Shown here: in pieces, positions 15,244 to 24,358 of the stretch
Position numbering within the stretch: the stretch's first letter is position 1
Layout: every line of letters starts with the position of its first letter
NCBI GenBank assembly: GCA_017553405.1
Contig: JAFZME010000118.1
Location: 82,250-125,398, forward strand
DNA length: 43,149 bases
Source of the DNA: Bacteroidales bacterium
GTDB taxonomy: Bacteria; Bacteroidota; Bacteroidia; Bacteroidales; UBA932
Direction of reading: 5' to 3'
The notes under the pieces: model-generated
What the model saw: only the letters and a program-made list of their open reading frames with translations
Databases searched by the model: none
Told to the model about the DNA's origin: nothing
Program-made: the position numbers and the translations under genes

Positions 15244-17288
15244 CAGTTTATGCTCATCTTGAACAGCGAGAGGCCGACATTCTGTTTTCCGGCCATCATA
15301 AAGACCTCGCCGTCAATCTCGCAGACTGCACAGCCTATACCGGAATGACCGGACTCACGAGGAGACTCAACTTCCAGCTCCTGATGATATTCTCCGTCAC
15401 TGAACTGCACGTTGTCCTGGATTGCCGCCTGGAAGATGGCCTTGCGCTTGGAGTCCAGAATATCCTGCCAGTCGTCGGAAAGTTCACCTTCAAGCACATA
15501 GAAGCGTCCGTCAGAACGGCTTACAGTCTTCACGTATGCAATGTAGCGCTTGCCCTGGAACTCGAAGAAGTTGAAGTCGCCGGCACCCACATAATAACCT
15601 CCCGCCGCTTCGGCGTTGAATGTGGAGGCATTCCAAGTGTAGACATTGTTGCCGGACTCGGTCACGTAGTAGGCGCTTTCGGTGCCGGTATAAATGCCCT
15701 TCTGCGGAGTCGTCTGTCCTGGATAAGGATAGAATGCCGCGCGTCCTCCTTCGTCCTTGATGGTGTTCCAAGTCGGATTTCTAGGAGTCTGGTTGTAGTT
15801 CGGCACGCTGGTGAAAGCGGTCCTCCAGACAAGTATGGTCCCGTTGCCATAGGTCTTGTTCCAGTCCTTGAACAGGAAACCTCCGTTGGCGAATGTCCCG
15901 TGGGTTGTGAAAATATCCCCAAGGCGACGGCCAAGGTTGGTTTCATCCATAATCCATTCGGCGGGAGCCGTGTCAGTGCCCTTGTCGTAGATATACAGCT
16001 TGAGCTTGTCGCCGCCGTCCGTCATAACCATATTGGAGGCAATAAGCATAGGCTTGCCGCCGTTCATGCTTGTGGTGCCCGGATCCATCATACGGACGGC
16101 CGTCACCTTGTGATATCCCGTAGGGGTGGCCGGAGCCGCAGCCTTGGAGACATTCTCCGGGTGCTTGATGTCTATCCTCCAGATGTTAGCATCGGTCTGG
16201 CTGGTTTCGGGGACATAGATGTAGTTCTCGTCCATCGTAAAGTTGCGGTCGGTGTCGGCTTCTCCGCCGAAGTATGAGTTCCAGGCCGCGGAAGATGTAG
16301 AGTACTTACCCCATACACGGATGATGGAAAGGCCGGGCGGCGGGGCGTAATAGCTGAAGCTGATGTAGGTGACCATATTGCCATAGGTGATGCCCTGCAA
16401 CTGGAACTCCTCGCCGCCGAGGGTGGCGCTCACATTTTCTTTCTGCAGGCGCACCGGAATCAGGTAGTCGGGGAACTCCGCGGGGACGTCGCCATCCATA
16501 AGGACGCTCTTGTCCAGCTTGACGCGGAAATTGCCTCCAACCGCACCCTCCTTAATTTCGGCGCTCTGGTCCACCAGGGTGACAAGGCCCTCCGGAGCTT
16601 CGACAAAGGAGGTCTCGTGCGAGAGGTTGTAGCTCTCGATGAGACTGTTGTCCACGCAGACAGGGAAACTTACAGCCAGGTTCTTGATGGCCGGAGTCAG
16701 GTTGACATCCAGAACCAGCACTTCCTGCAATTCCTCCCCCTCTTCCACTTTCTTGCCCTCTACTATGCGGGCCACGCTTGTCTGAGGCACGGAAATACCG
16801 GAGCGGTTGAGGTGTATCATTATGAAACGCCGTTTCTCCTGTACCTTGACCGTCTCGTCGTCCGATTCTATGACTATAGGAATCACATAATCACGATCGT
16901 CGCTTAACAAGGAGGACATAACGGAAGGGTCCCAGCTTATGGTCAACATTTTTACGACATCCTTCTTGGAGAAAGACATTTCTTCGGCATCCAGGCTGAA
17001 AAGGGATGTCATGACAGGAGTAAAAGAAGTTTCGTGCTCCAGATTATATTCTTCTATCAGCTGTTGACAATGCTCCGCATCACGGTATATGCGGACTTTG
17101 GCGGCAGACTGTCCCTTGCCGCTCTTGGTAACGCCAAGCACAAATTTGCCGGTGTGGACCGATGTCTCCACCTTGTTTTCCAGTGAAGATATCCCAAAGG
17201 AGTCGGAAACCATAAAGTTGTTGCGGTCGTCCTTGAAACATCCCGCGAGAAGCAGTGTAACTGCGAATATGGATAATATCTTTTTCAT
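15243..17288 (-). CDS. Surface glycan-binding lipoprotein candidate: tandem DUF1735 plus C-terminal propeller-like domain
   Basis: A 681-residue lipoprotein in the position of SusE/SusF, directly after SusD. The lipobox ends LAGC (cysteine 17) and is followed by FKDD, a probable surface-export signal. Residues about 35-155 and 165-320 are two related beta-sandwich units of the DUF1735 type; each contains a YNLxHETSF segment near 79-88 and in the second unit. Residues about 325-681 are homologous to the C-terminal half of the lipoprotein at 4687-6669 (GKRYIAYV, GELSDDWQDI, QNVGLSLFKM). The expected role is glycan capture at the cell surface; the ligand is unknown. The gap to SusD is 21 bp, with a one-base overlap with the next gene. 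Confidence 0.78.
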   Translation of the reverse strand: MKKILSIFAVTLLLAGCFKDDRNNFMVSDSFGISSLENKVETSVHTGKFVLGVTKSGKGQSAAKVRIYRDAEHCQQLIEEYNLEHETSFTPVMTSLFSLDAEEMSFSKKDVVKMLTISWDPSVMSSLLSDDRDYVIPIVIESDDETVKVQEKRRFIMIHLNRSGISVPQTSVARIVEGKKVEEGEELQEVLVLDVNLTPAIKNLAVSFPVCVDNSLIESYNLSHETSFVEAPEGLVTLVDQSAEIKEGAVGGNFRVKLDKSVLMDGDVPAEFPDYLIPVRLQKENVSATLGGEEFQLQGITYGNMVTYISFSYYAPPPGLSIIRVWGKYSTSSAAWNSYFGGEADTDRNFTMDENYIYVPETSQTDANIWRIDIKHPENVSKAAAPATPTGYHKVTAVRMMDPGTTSMNGGKPMLIASNMVMTDGGDKLKLYIYDKGTDTAPAEWIMDETNLGRRLGDIFTTHGTFANGGFLFKDWNKTYGNGTILVWRTAFTSVPNYNQTPRNPTWNTIKDEGGRAAFYPYPGQTTPQKGIYTGTESAYYVTESGNNVYTWNASTFNAEAAGGYYVGAGDFNFFEFQGKRYIAYVKTVSRSDGRFYVLEGELSDDWQDILDSKRKAIFQAAIQDNVQFSDGEYHQELEVESPRESGHSGIGCAVCEIDGEVFMMAGKQNVGLSLFKMSIN

Positions 17289-17309
17289 AATCCTTTCAAC
17301 TTTTATGGT

Positions 17310-19337
17310 TTACCAACCGGGGTTCTGGGTGAAATTGGTCATCTCGGCCAGCTGAGCACTGCCGAAGGGGAAGAGGTAGTCGCGGTTCTGGAATACGGAG
17401 CGGCCGCCGATATAATCGTCGTTCACCCTGGTCCAGGAATCCTCGTAATTGTCGGCCGTGAGGTGCAGCGTCCAGTTCTCGACGTTGTATTCCTTGACGG
17501 CGATCATGGTGCGAATGGCGTCGTAGTGGCGCTGGCTGCCCTCGAATGCAAATTCGCACAGCTTCTCCTGGCGTATCATCCAGCGCAGCCATTCCTGGCC
17601 GGTGCGGGAGATGCCGCCGATGGTGCCTCCGCCGCCGGCGAAGTCGATCTCCGGATAGGCTTCCTTCAGGCCCACGAGGCCGCTGCGGGCCCTGACCTTG
17701 TCTATATAGAATATAGCTTCCTCCGCGTCGCGAGCCTGCTTTTCATTGCAGGCTTCGGCGTAGGAGAGATAGACTTCCGCAAGGCGGAATGCCGGGAAGA
17801 CATAACGGATACTGCTGTAGTCGGTGGCTTCCTTGAGCTGGTTGCCAGCTTTGTAGAGCCGGCGCCAGGTGTAGCCGACTCGGTTGCAGCCCTCGGTCGC
17901 CGAATAGGGCGAAGTGCACTCCAGATTGTTGTAGCAGGTGAAACGGAGGGCCGGACCGTCCATAGGACGTTCGCAGGGCCACCAGAAGCCGTTGGGAACG
18001 AAGTTGGAGTAGAAACGGGCGTCGCGGCCGACGGTGCTGTTGTGCGCCTTGAAGGGGGTGGCCCAGGAAGGCTTCACGTCCACGAGCTGCTGGTAAGAAT
18101 TATCCCAGCCGGTGGCTTTGTAACCCGAAGTCTCATCCACGATGGGACGGGAATAATCCAGCATGCCGTTGGTCTCACTGTAACCCACCACCGGATAGCG
18201 TCCGGTCTCAGCCATCGGATATGCATCCACAAGCTTCAGGGACGGAGTGATGAGCGAGAAGCCGCTGCGGCAGATCTTACCTCCGGAAGGGAAGGAGAAG
18301 GCCAGTTCGGCGCCGATGGTGCCGAGATAGTCCTCGCCCCACTGACGGTACCACCAGCCCCAGATGATCTCCGGATTGGAGCCCCAGTTCTCAAACCAGA
18401 TGTTCTGGTAGGAATCGGCCGCGTCCTGGATGCTGGTCATCGGGTTACCCTTCTGGGTCAGGCTGTACTGTTCCAGGTCGATGATATCCTTGGCCGCCTT
18501 GGCTGCCTTGTCCCATTTGGCCGGGTCGTAGGCGGGGAAAAGCTGTTCTCCGCGGCTGTTGGTGAAACCGGCGTACATCGACGATCCGTTCTGCCCGTTG
18601 AATAAAGGAGAAGCGGCATACAGCAGCAGGCGGGCCTTAAGGGCCATTGCAGCTCCCTTTGTCGCACGGCCCATATTGGAAGATGCCGCGATCACATCGG
18701 AGATGTTGGCCGGAAGCAGGTCTATCGCCCTGTCCAGCTCCTTCTCGATGAAGGTCACGTTCTGGTCCACGGTGAAGCGGTCCATAGTCTCGCCCTTGAT
18801 GTTCTGGTCGCTGGCTATGGGCCTGTAGTCGGAGTCCATCCAGAGATAAACCGGGCCGTAGTGGCGGAACAGGCAGAAATAGTAGTAAGCGCGCAGGAAA
18901 CGTGCTTCCCCTTCCATACAGGCAACCAGTTTTTCGGAGTCTTCCTTGTCGTAGTGGAGGTTGTCGATGAAGGTGGTGCACTCGTTGATTGCTTCGTAGA
19001 ATTTCTTCCAGTAGTTGCCGCTGGCAACGCCGGTGGCGCTGGCGCTGGAGTATTCTCCCCGGCGGACCTTGTACCAGTTGGTCTCATACTGGGACTTCCC
19101 GTGAAGGGCTTCGTCGGAACGCAGGCTGGTGCCCCCCTCGTTGCCGCGCAGGTTTTCATCCTGGGGAATATAGGAATACAGGTGGGCCAGATACTGGCGC
19201 ACGGCCGTTGAACGGCCCATAATTTCTTCAAGCGTAGCCTGGTCCTTTGTGTTGATGTCAAAGAAGGAATCGCAGGAAACGGCCGTGAAGGCAACTGCCA
19301 GCACGCCGAAGATGAAATGTCTGATATTCTGTTTCAT
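17310..19337 (-). CDS. SusD/RagB-family glycan-binding lipoprotein
   Basis: A 675-residue outer-membrane lipoprotein that forms the lid over the partner SusC transporter. The signal ends AVSC with cysteine 22, followed by DSFFDIN. The N-terminal SusD region includes ATLEEIMGRSTAVRQYLAHLY, then CMEGEARFLRAYYYFCLFRHYGPVYLW, the highly conserved TPR-type helix of the family. The C-terminal RagB region includes FRLAEVYLSYAEACNE and a final RDYLFPFGSAQLAEM segment. It is longer than the typical 500-600 residues, with extra loops that may form ligand contacts. It lies 12 bp after SusC. Confidence 0.97.
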   Translation of the reverse strand: MKQNIRHFIFGVLAVAFTAVSCDSFFDINTKDQATLEEIMGRSTAVRQYLAHLYSYIPQDENLRGNEGGTSLRSDEALHGKSQYETNWYKVRRGEYSSASATGVASGNYWKKFYEAINECTTFIDNLHYDKEDSEKLVACMEGEARFLRAYYYFCLFRHYGPVYLWMDSDYRPIASDQNIKGETMDRFTVDQNVTFIEKELDRAIDLLPANISDVIAASSNMGRATKGAAMALKARLLLYAASPLFNGQNGSSMYAGFTNSRGEQLFPAYDPAKWDKAAKAAKDIIDLEQYSLTQKGNPMTSIQDAADSYQNIWFENWGSNPEIIWGWWYRQWGEDYLGTIGAELAFSFPSGGKICRSGFSLITPSLKLVDAYPMAETGRYPVVGYSETNGMLDYSRPIVDETSGYKATGWDNSYQQLVDVKPSWATPFKAHNSTVGRDARFYSNFVPNGFWWPCERPMDGPALRFTCYNNLECTSPYSATEGCNRVGYTWRRLYKAGNQLKEATDYSSIRYVFPAFRLAEVYLSYAEACNEKQARDAEEAIFYIDKVRARSGLVGLKEAYPEIDFAGGGGTIGGISRTGQEWLRWMIRQEKLCEFAFEGSQRHYDAIRTMIAVKEYNVENWTLHLTADNYEDSWTRVNDDYIGGRSVFQNRDYLFPFGSAQLAEMTNFTQNPGW

Positions 19338-19349
19338 GGCTGCGTCCGG

Positions 19350-22300
19350 TTAAAAGTTGATGTTGAGGCCGAAGCTCACATTGCGGGTGAGCGGGTACAC
19401 ATTGCCGTAGGAGGATTCCAGCTCGGGATCCCACAGCTTGAATTTGGAGAAGGTGGCCAGGTTGACTCCCTGCACGTAGATGCGGAGCGCGGACATCTTT
19501 AATTTCTGGGTCCACTTCTTGGGGAACGTGTAGCCGAGTTCCGCATTCTTGAGGCGGAGGAAACTCATATCCTTCAACCAGAATGTGGAGGCGCGCAGGT
19601 TATTGGAGGCCATTTCCGTGGAAAAACGCGGATATTCGGCATTCGGAGAGTGGGTGACAGACCAGCTCTTTTCAGCCACATCGGCGAAGATCTGGCCCTG
19701 CACCTTGACATTGGAAGCGGCGCCGCCGTAGAGGTTATATCCGCCGATAATGCGCGACACGTGGTCCATTCCGCTGAAGAATACGCTTGCGTCTATGCCC
19801 TTCCAGCTGAGGGAAAGACCGAAACCATAGTTGATCTCCGGAATGGAGGTGTAGCCGATGGGCACTACGTCGTAGGCATCCACCTGTCCGTCGCCGTTGA
19901 TGTCGCGGTACTTGATGTCGCCCGGCTGCACTGCACCGAAGGTCTGGGTCGGCCAGGCGTCAATTTCCTCCTGGCTCATAAACAGGCCTTCAGCGATGAG
20001 TCCTCGCCACTGGCCGTTGGCAAAGCCGGCGGTGTTCTGGTAGGGCCAGATCTGGGACGGCTTGTCGTCGTAGAGGCGCTTGTTGCGGTTGAAGGTGAAG
20101 TTGCCGCGGGCGCTGATGCTGAGGCCGAAATCGAACGTGTAGTCGAACTGCGCACTCAGGTCGATACCGGAGTTCTTCATCTCACCGATATTGGTGTACT
20201 GGGTCTTGCGCATACCGACGGCGCTCGGCAGGCTCTGGCGCTCGATGAAGATACCGGTGCGCTTGTCATTGAAGTAGTCGAGCTGGATCTTGATGCGGTC
20301 GTCCCAGAAGTTAATCTCCACACCGACATTGCGCTTGAGAGCTTCCTCCCAGACGATGCCGGGGTTGCCGATGTCGCCAGTGGTGACTCCGGAGGTGTAC
20401 ACAGGGCCGGTAAGGCCCCAGCTGTAGCCGGCGATGCCGCTGGTGTCCATCGTGGTGTTGTAGCCGAAGCGGCGGTCGCCTCCAATCTGGTCGTTACCGA
20501 CTTTTCCTATGGAACCCTTGAACTTGAGGAGGCTCACGTAATGCTTGACCGGCTCCCAGAACTTTTCATTGGAAACTATCCAGCCGACAGCGCCGGAAGG
20601 GAAGAAGCCGAAACGGTGGCCCGGCGAGAAGTTCTCGGAACCGTTGTAACCGAAGTTGAACTCGGCGAAATAGCGGTTGCGGTAGCTGTAGGTGGCGCGT
20701 CCGGCAATACCAAGGCTCTTGTACGGGAAGGTGTACCAGTAGCTGGCCGGGTTGATGTTGGTGCGCTGGCGCAGATACCACAGGAACATGGCGCTCACGC
20801 GGTGGGCGCTCTTGAAGCTGTGCTCGTAATTGACCGAAGCCTCAACGTTGAGGATGGTCTGTCCGCTGACGCCGGAATTGGAGGTGTTGATATAACCTGT
20901 GCCGCTGTTGCCCTGGAGCGCATATTCATAGTCCTTGATGTCATCGTTGTAGCGCAGGAAATAGATGCGCGGACGGATGACGTTGGTGTAGGACGTGTTG
21001 GTCTTGGCATCCCAGGAAACCTGGATCTTGGCCTTCAGGCCGTCCAGCAGGAAGTCGGAGAAATCCTGGGTGAGGGAGACGGTGGTCTGGGCGTTGACAG
21101 AGGAGGCGACGGCATATCCCATATTGTTGATGAGGTTGTAGGGGTTGAGCCCGTTCTCCGGGTTGGAGAGAGTCCCGTCGCTGAACACCACCGGGAAGCC
21201 GATAGGGGAAATCTGCAGCGCGTAGTTGTAGATCTCGGAGATGTCGCTGCCCGGCTTGTTCTTCCTGGTGTACTGAGTACTCAGGTCCATACCGAGCACA
21301 GTGGACTTGGTGATGTTGATATCAACGTTCGTGCGGAAATTGAACTTCTGGTAGTTCATCTGGGAGTTGTAGCGGCCGTGCTTGGGGACATTGAAGATAC
21401 CGTCTTCAAAGTAGTAGGAGCCGCCTGCGTAGTAGCGCACTCTCTTTGTACCGCCCGCCACGGATATGTTGACCTTGCAGTTGGGAGCGTATTTCTTGAA
21501 CAGTTCGCTCATCCAGTCCACGTTGGGATACAGGTCGGCATAAGTGATTGGCAGAGCTCCGTCGGCCGGATTGACCCTTTGTGAGCGGACATCCTTCGAG
21601 GCGAGGTACATCGAACGGCTGTAGTCGTCGATCATGCCCGGCTGCATGGTGTTGAGGTAGTCGATGAACTGCTCGGCCGAAGCCATTTTCGGCAATTGGG
21701 TCGGAGCGGTGATACCGGATTCTATCTTGATGTTGATCTTGGGTTTGGACTCGGAGCCGCGCTTGGTGGTGATGATCACGATGCCGTTTGCACCGCGGAC
21801 ACCGTAAAGGGCGGTGGCCGTAGCGTCCTTCAGGATGGAGAAGGAGGCGATGTCTTCGGTGTCGACAAGGTCCATCGAACGCTCCACGCCGTCCACGAGA
21901 ATGAGCGGATAGGAGTTGGCTCCGAAGGTGTTGACGCCGCGGATCCAAAATTCCGCGCTGGAGCCCGGTTCGCCTGTGTGCTGTACGGCCACGACGCCGG
22001 CGAGCTTGCCGGCAAGGCCTGTGGACAACTGGCCGATAGGGGCCTTGAGGACATCGGCCTCAACCGAGGATATGGAGCCGATGACGGAGGCCTTTTTCTG
22101 TGCGCCATAAGCTACCATAACCACTTCCTCCAACTGGTTGGCCTGTGGGACCAGTTTGACCTGGATGTCAGTTTGATCTTTGACGGCGATCTCCATATCA
22201 TCGTAGCCGAGGAAGCTGACGATGAGGAAATCGCTGTCTTTGACGCTGATGTCGAAACGGCCATCCCCGTCGGTCATCACACCGCGGGTTTCACCCTTGA

Positions 22301-22448
22301 CGGTGACGAAGGCGCCGGCGACAGGCGCGTTCGTCTCGTCCAGGACGAGGCCCTTTACGCTGCGGCTCTGGGCTCCGGCTTCCCGGGAAGGAAGCAGGAA
22401 AAGCAGCAGCGCCGCGAGTAGGGTACATATTTTTTTCAACAGTGTCAT
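19350..22448 (-). CDS. SusC/RagA-family TonB-dependent outer-membrane transporter
   Basis: A 1032-residue TonB-dependent transporter that imports the target oligosaccharide with SusD. The signal peptide ends near AGAQ (about residue 27). It is followed by a carboxypeptidase-D-like N-terminal extension (VKGLVLDETNAPVAGAFVTVKG, residues 31-110). A TonB-box-like region precedes the plug, which contains LEEVVMVAYGAQKK and the SusC signature SFSILKDATATALYGVRGANG. The rest is a 22-strand-type beta barrel ending in the aromatic terminus NINF. No anti-sigma interaction domain is present at the N-terminus, which fits control by the GntR protein rather than by an ECF sigma factor. It is fourth in the operon, 31 bp after the mannose-6-phosphate-isomerase-like gene. 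Confidence 0.97.
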   Translation of the reverse strand: MTLLKKICTLLAALLLFLLPSREAGAQSRSVKGLVLDETNAPVAGAFVTVKGETRGVMTDGDGRFDISVKDSDFLIVSFLGYDDMEIAVKDQTDIQVKLVPQANQLEEVVMVAYGAQKKASVIGSISSVEADVLKAPIGQLSTGLAGKLAGVVAVQHTGEPGSSAEFWIRGVNTFGANSYPLILVDGVERSMDLVDTEDIASFSILKDATATALYGVRGANGIVIITTKRGSESKPKINIKIESGITAPTQLPKMASAEQFIDYLNTMQPGMIDDYSRSMYLASKDVRSQRVNPADGALPITYADLYPNVDWMSELFKKYAPNCKVNISVAGGTKRVRYYAGGSYYFEDGIFNVPKHGRYNSQMNYQKFNFRTNVDINITKSTVLGMDLSTQYTRKNKPGSDISEIYNYALQISPIGFPVVFSDGTLSNPENGLNPYNLINNMGYAVASSVNAQTTVSLTQDFSDFLLDGLKAKIQVSWDAKTNTSYTNVIRPRIYFLRYNDDIKDYEYALQGNSGTGYINTSNSGVSGQTILNVEASVNYEHSFKSAHRVSAMFLWYLRQRTNINPASYWYTFPYKSLGIAGRATYSYRNRYFAEFNFGYNGSENFSPGHRFGFFPSGAVGWIVSNEKFWEPVKHYVSLLKFKGSIGKVGNDQIGGDRRFGYNTTMDTSGIAGYSWGLTGPVYTSGVTTGDIGNPGIVWEEALKRNVGVEINFWDDRIKIQLDYFNDKRTGIFIERQSLPSAVGMRKTQYTNIGEMKNSGIDLSAQFDYTFDFGLSISARGNFTFNRNKRLYDDKPSQIWPYQNTAGFANGQWRGLIAEGLFMSQEEIDAWPTQTFGAVQPGDIKYRDINGDGQVDAYDVVPIGYTSIPEINYGFGLSLSWKGIDASVFFSGMDHVSRIIGGYNLYGGAASNVKVQGQIFADVAEKSWSVTHSPNAEYPRFSTEMASNNLRASTFWLKDMSFLRLKNAELGYTFPKKWTQKLKMSALRIYVQGVNLATFSKFKLWDPELESSYGNVYPLTRNVSFGLNINF

Positions 22449-22479
22449 AAAATATTTTGGTTGTTAAGGATAAACTTTT

Positions 22480-24351
22480 TTAAGCGAGATCGTTCTGGTA
22501 GCCGTCCCTCAGGCAGGTCTTATGGACACGGATGGGCTCCTTGCCGAGATTGATGATCTCGTATTTGCCCATCGAGGCCGGCACGCAGGCAATCTCCATG
22601 AAGTCGAGGTCGAAGAAACGCTCCGGATGCTCCACGCTGCGGATGCGGACGTGATCGCCGTCAACGAGAGTCAGCACGTGGAACTTCTCCCCTCCTGTGT
22701 CCTGCTCGCACCGCTTCTCGAATTCAAGGCGACGAAGCGAGATGTACATCTGGGGATTTTCGCCCAGAATGTATTCCTGCCAGCCTTCGCCCTCGCAGTC
22801 CAGACGGGGTTTCTGAACAATATATTCGGGGCTGTTGGGGTCATGGATTACGCTGTAGCGGCGGTCCTGGCGCACATTTTCCTCACCCAGCTTGGTGTGG
22901 ATGGGGCGCTGCTTGCCGTCGAAGTCGAGGCGCAGGTAGTCATACATCTTATATGTATATGAGCCGATGGTGAGCGAGCCTATCTCCAGGATGACCTGGT
23001 TGCGGCCGCTGGAGTGGATGGTGCCGGCGGGCAGCATCACCTGCAGGCCGGGCACCGACTCCTCGTAGCTCACATATTTCATATAGTCGCAAGGCTTGTG
23101 CTCCGTGTCGGCAGCCTCGATCTCCTTGAAAAATGCCGGGATGTCGGCATCGTCGCGGAAGCCGATGAAGGTCTTGGCCTCGTGGCCTGTGATCACTACG
23201 TAGTAGCTTTCGTCCTGACGGCCGAACTCGTTGTAGTTCTCCACGTTGAAGGAGCCGCCGCTGTGGCACTGGATGCTCATGTTGCCGGTGGAGTGGTAGC
23301 TGTCGTCCCAGTTGAAGCGGATGGGGAAATAGCCCTTGTACTTGCGTACGCAGGTCTCGCCCATCAGGTTGACTCCCTCCTTGTGGACGAAGGAGCAGTA
23401 GTTGATGTCGAGCTTCTCGTCTCCGGCCTCGACCAGCACGCTCACCTCCATCGGGATGAAGTCGAACACCCAGGCGGCGTTGCGCATCTTCTCCGGCAAC
23501 TTGCGGAGATTCTTCATATAGGAGCCGCCCCAGACGCCCTCAAGGTAGCAGGGCTTTGCGCGGAAGGGATATTTGACCAGCTGGGCGCATATATCAGCAA
23601 AGGTCGCAAACGGCATCATCTGAAGGGCTGCCCGGTCGTTGTCAAGGAAGAACCAGTCAAGCTCGCCGCTTGCGAAGAGCTCCTTACGAAGCTGGACGGC
23701 GTTCTCGAAGTCGCAGTAGTAGCAGCGGCGGATGGTGCGGTTGATGATGCCCGTGTGCTTCTTGCCCAGGTTGGCATATTCACCGGCCCTGATGCGGAGC
23801 ATGGTGTTCATCGGGGTGAGGTCGAACCAGCACCTGACGTCGTAGAGGTCCCTGAGCTCCTTCGCAAGGCAGCCGTAGCCGTAGACCGCCACTATCTTGC
23901 CTGGGGCTTTTGCCGCAGGGACAGCCTGCCTGAAGGCATCCACTTTGGCGAGGTCCATGAGGCCCCTGTAGCCGCCGTGATAGACTTTGCCGTAAAGGAG
24001 GGTGGGGTCTATTCTGGTATCCCATATAAGGAGCGGGTCAATCATCGCGTCGATCTCCTTGCCGCTTTTCAGGACGGCGGCATCGGCGTCGACGGACTCG
24101 AACTGCAGCCCCAGAAGGTCGCACTCGCGGCTCATAAGGCTGACCAGCAGATCCCACTTTGCGGTCGTGTAGCCGTCGAAGGCCACGACGACGCCCTCCC
24201 TGCGGGCCCTGTCGGCAAGGCTGGCCACGAATTTCTTCGCAACAGCAGGCGTACCGCCTGAGACTATTGACGCTTTTGTCTTTTCCGAAAGTTCCGGCCT
24301 GTTCACGGGTTTGGGGTCGTGAAAGGGGAACGGGTTGTACATAAAGCTCAT
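22480..24351 (-). CDS. Class I mannose-6-phosphate-isomerase-like protein with degenerate kinase-like N-terminal region
   Basis: A 623-residue cytoplasmic protein. The C-terminal half contains cupin/type I phosphomannose isomerase landmarks: LPAGTIHSSGRNQVILEIGS, then TYKMYDYLRLDFDGKQRPIH. The N-terminal half begins with the NPFPFHDPKPVNRP tract and then has a nucleotide-kinase-like stretch (GVVVAFDGYTTAKWDLL, around residues 52-70). There a P-loop lysine-serine/threonine would be expected but is missing, so kinase activity is doubtful. Related Bacteroidota proteins of about 590 residues are annotated as class I mannose-6-phosphate isomerase. The function is probably isomerisation of a monosaccharide or sugar phosphate from the target glycan; the substrate is unknown. 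It follows the isomerase-like gene by 7 bp. Confidence 0.65.
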   Translation of the reverse strand: MSFMYNPFPFHDPKPVNRPELSEKTKASIVSGGTPAVAKKFVASLADRARREGVVVAFDGYTTAKWDLLVSLMSRECDLLGLQFESVDADAAVLKSGKEIDAMIDPLLIWDTRIDPTLLYGKVYHGGYRGLMDLAKVDAFRQAVPAAKAPGKIVAVYGYGCLAKELRDLYDVRCWFDLTPMNTMLRIRAGEYANLGKKHTGIINRTIRRCYYCDFENAVQLRKELFASGELDWFFLDNDRAALQMMPFATFADICAQLVKYPFRAKPCYLEGVWGGSYMKNLRKLPEKMRNAAWVFDFIPMEVSVLVEAGDEKLDINYCSFVHKEGVNLMGETCVRKYKGYFPIRFNWDDSYHSTGNMSIQCHSGGSFNVENYNEFGRQDESYYVVITGHEAKTFIGFRDDADIPAFFKEIEAADTEHKPCDYMKYVSYEESVPGLQVMLPAGTIHSSGRNQVILEIGSLTIGSYTYKMYDYLRLDFDGKQRPIHTKLGEENVRQDRRYSVIHDPNSPEYIVQKPRLDCEGEGWQEYILGENPQMYISLRRLEFEKRCEQDTGGEKFHVLTLVDGDHVRIRSVEHPERFFDLDFMEIACVPASMGKYEIINLGKEPIRVHKTCLRDGYQNDLA

Positions 24352-24358
24352 GTGCGCG

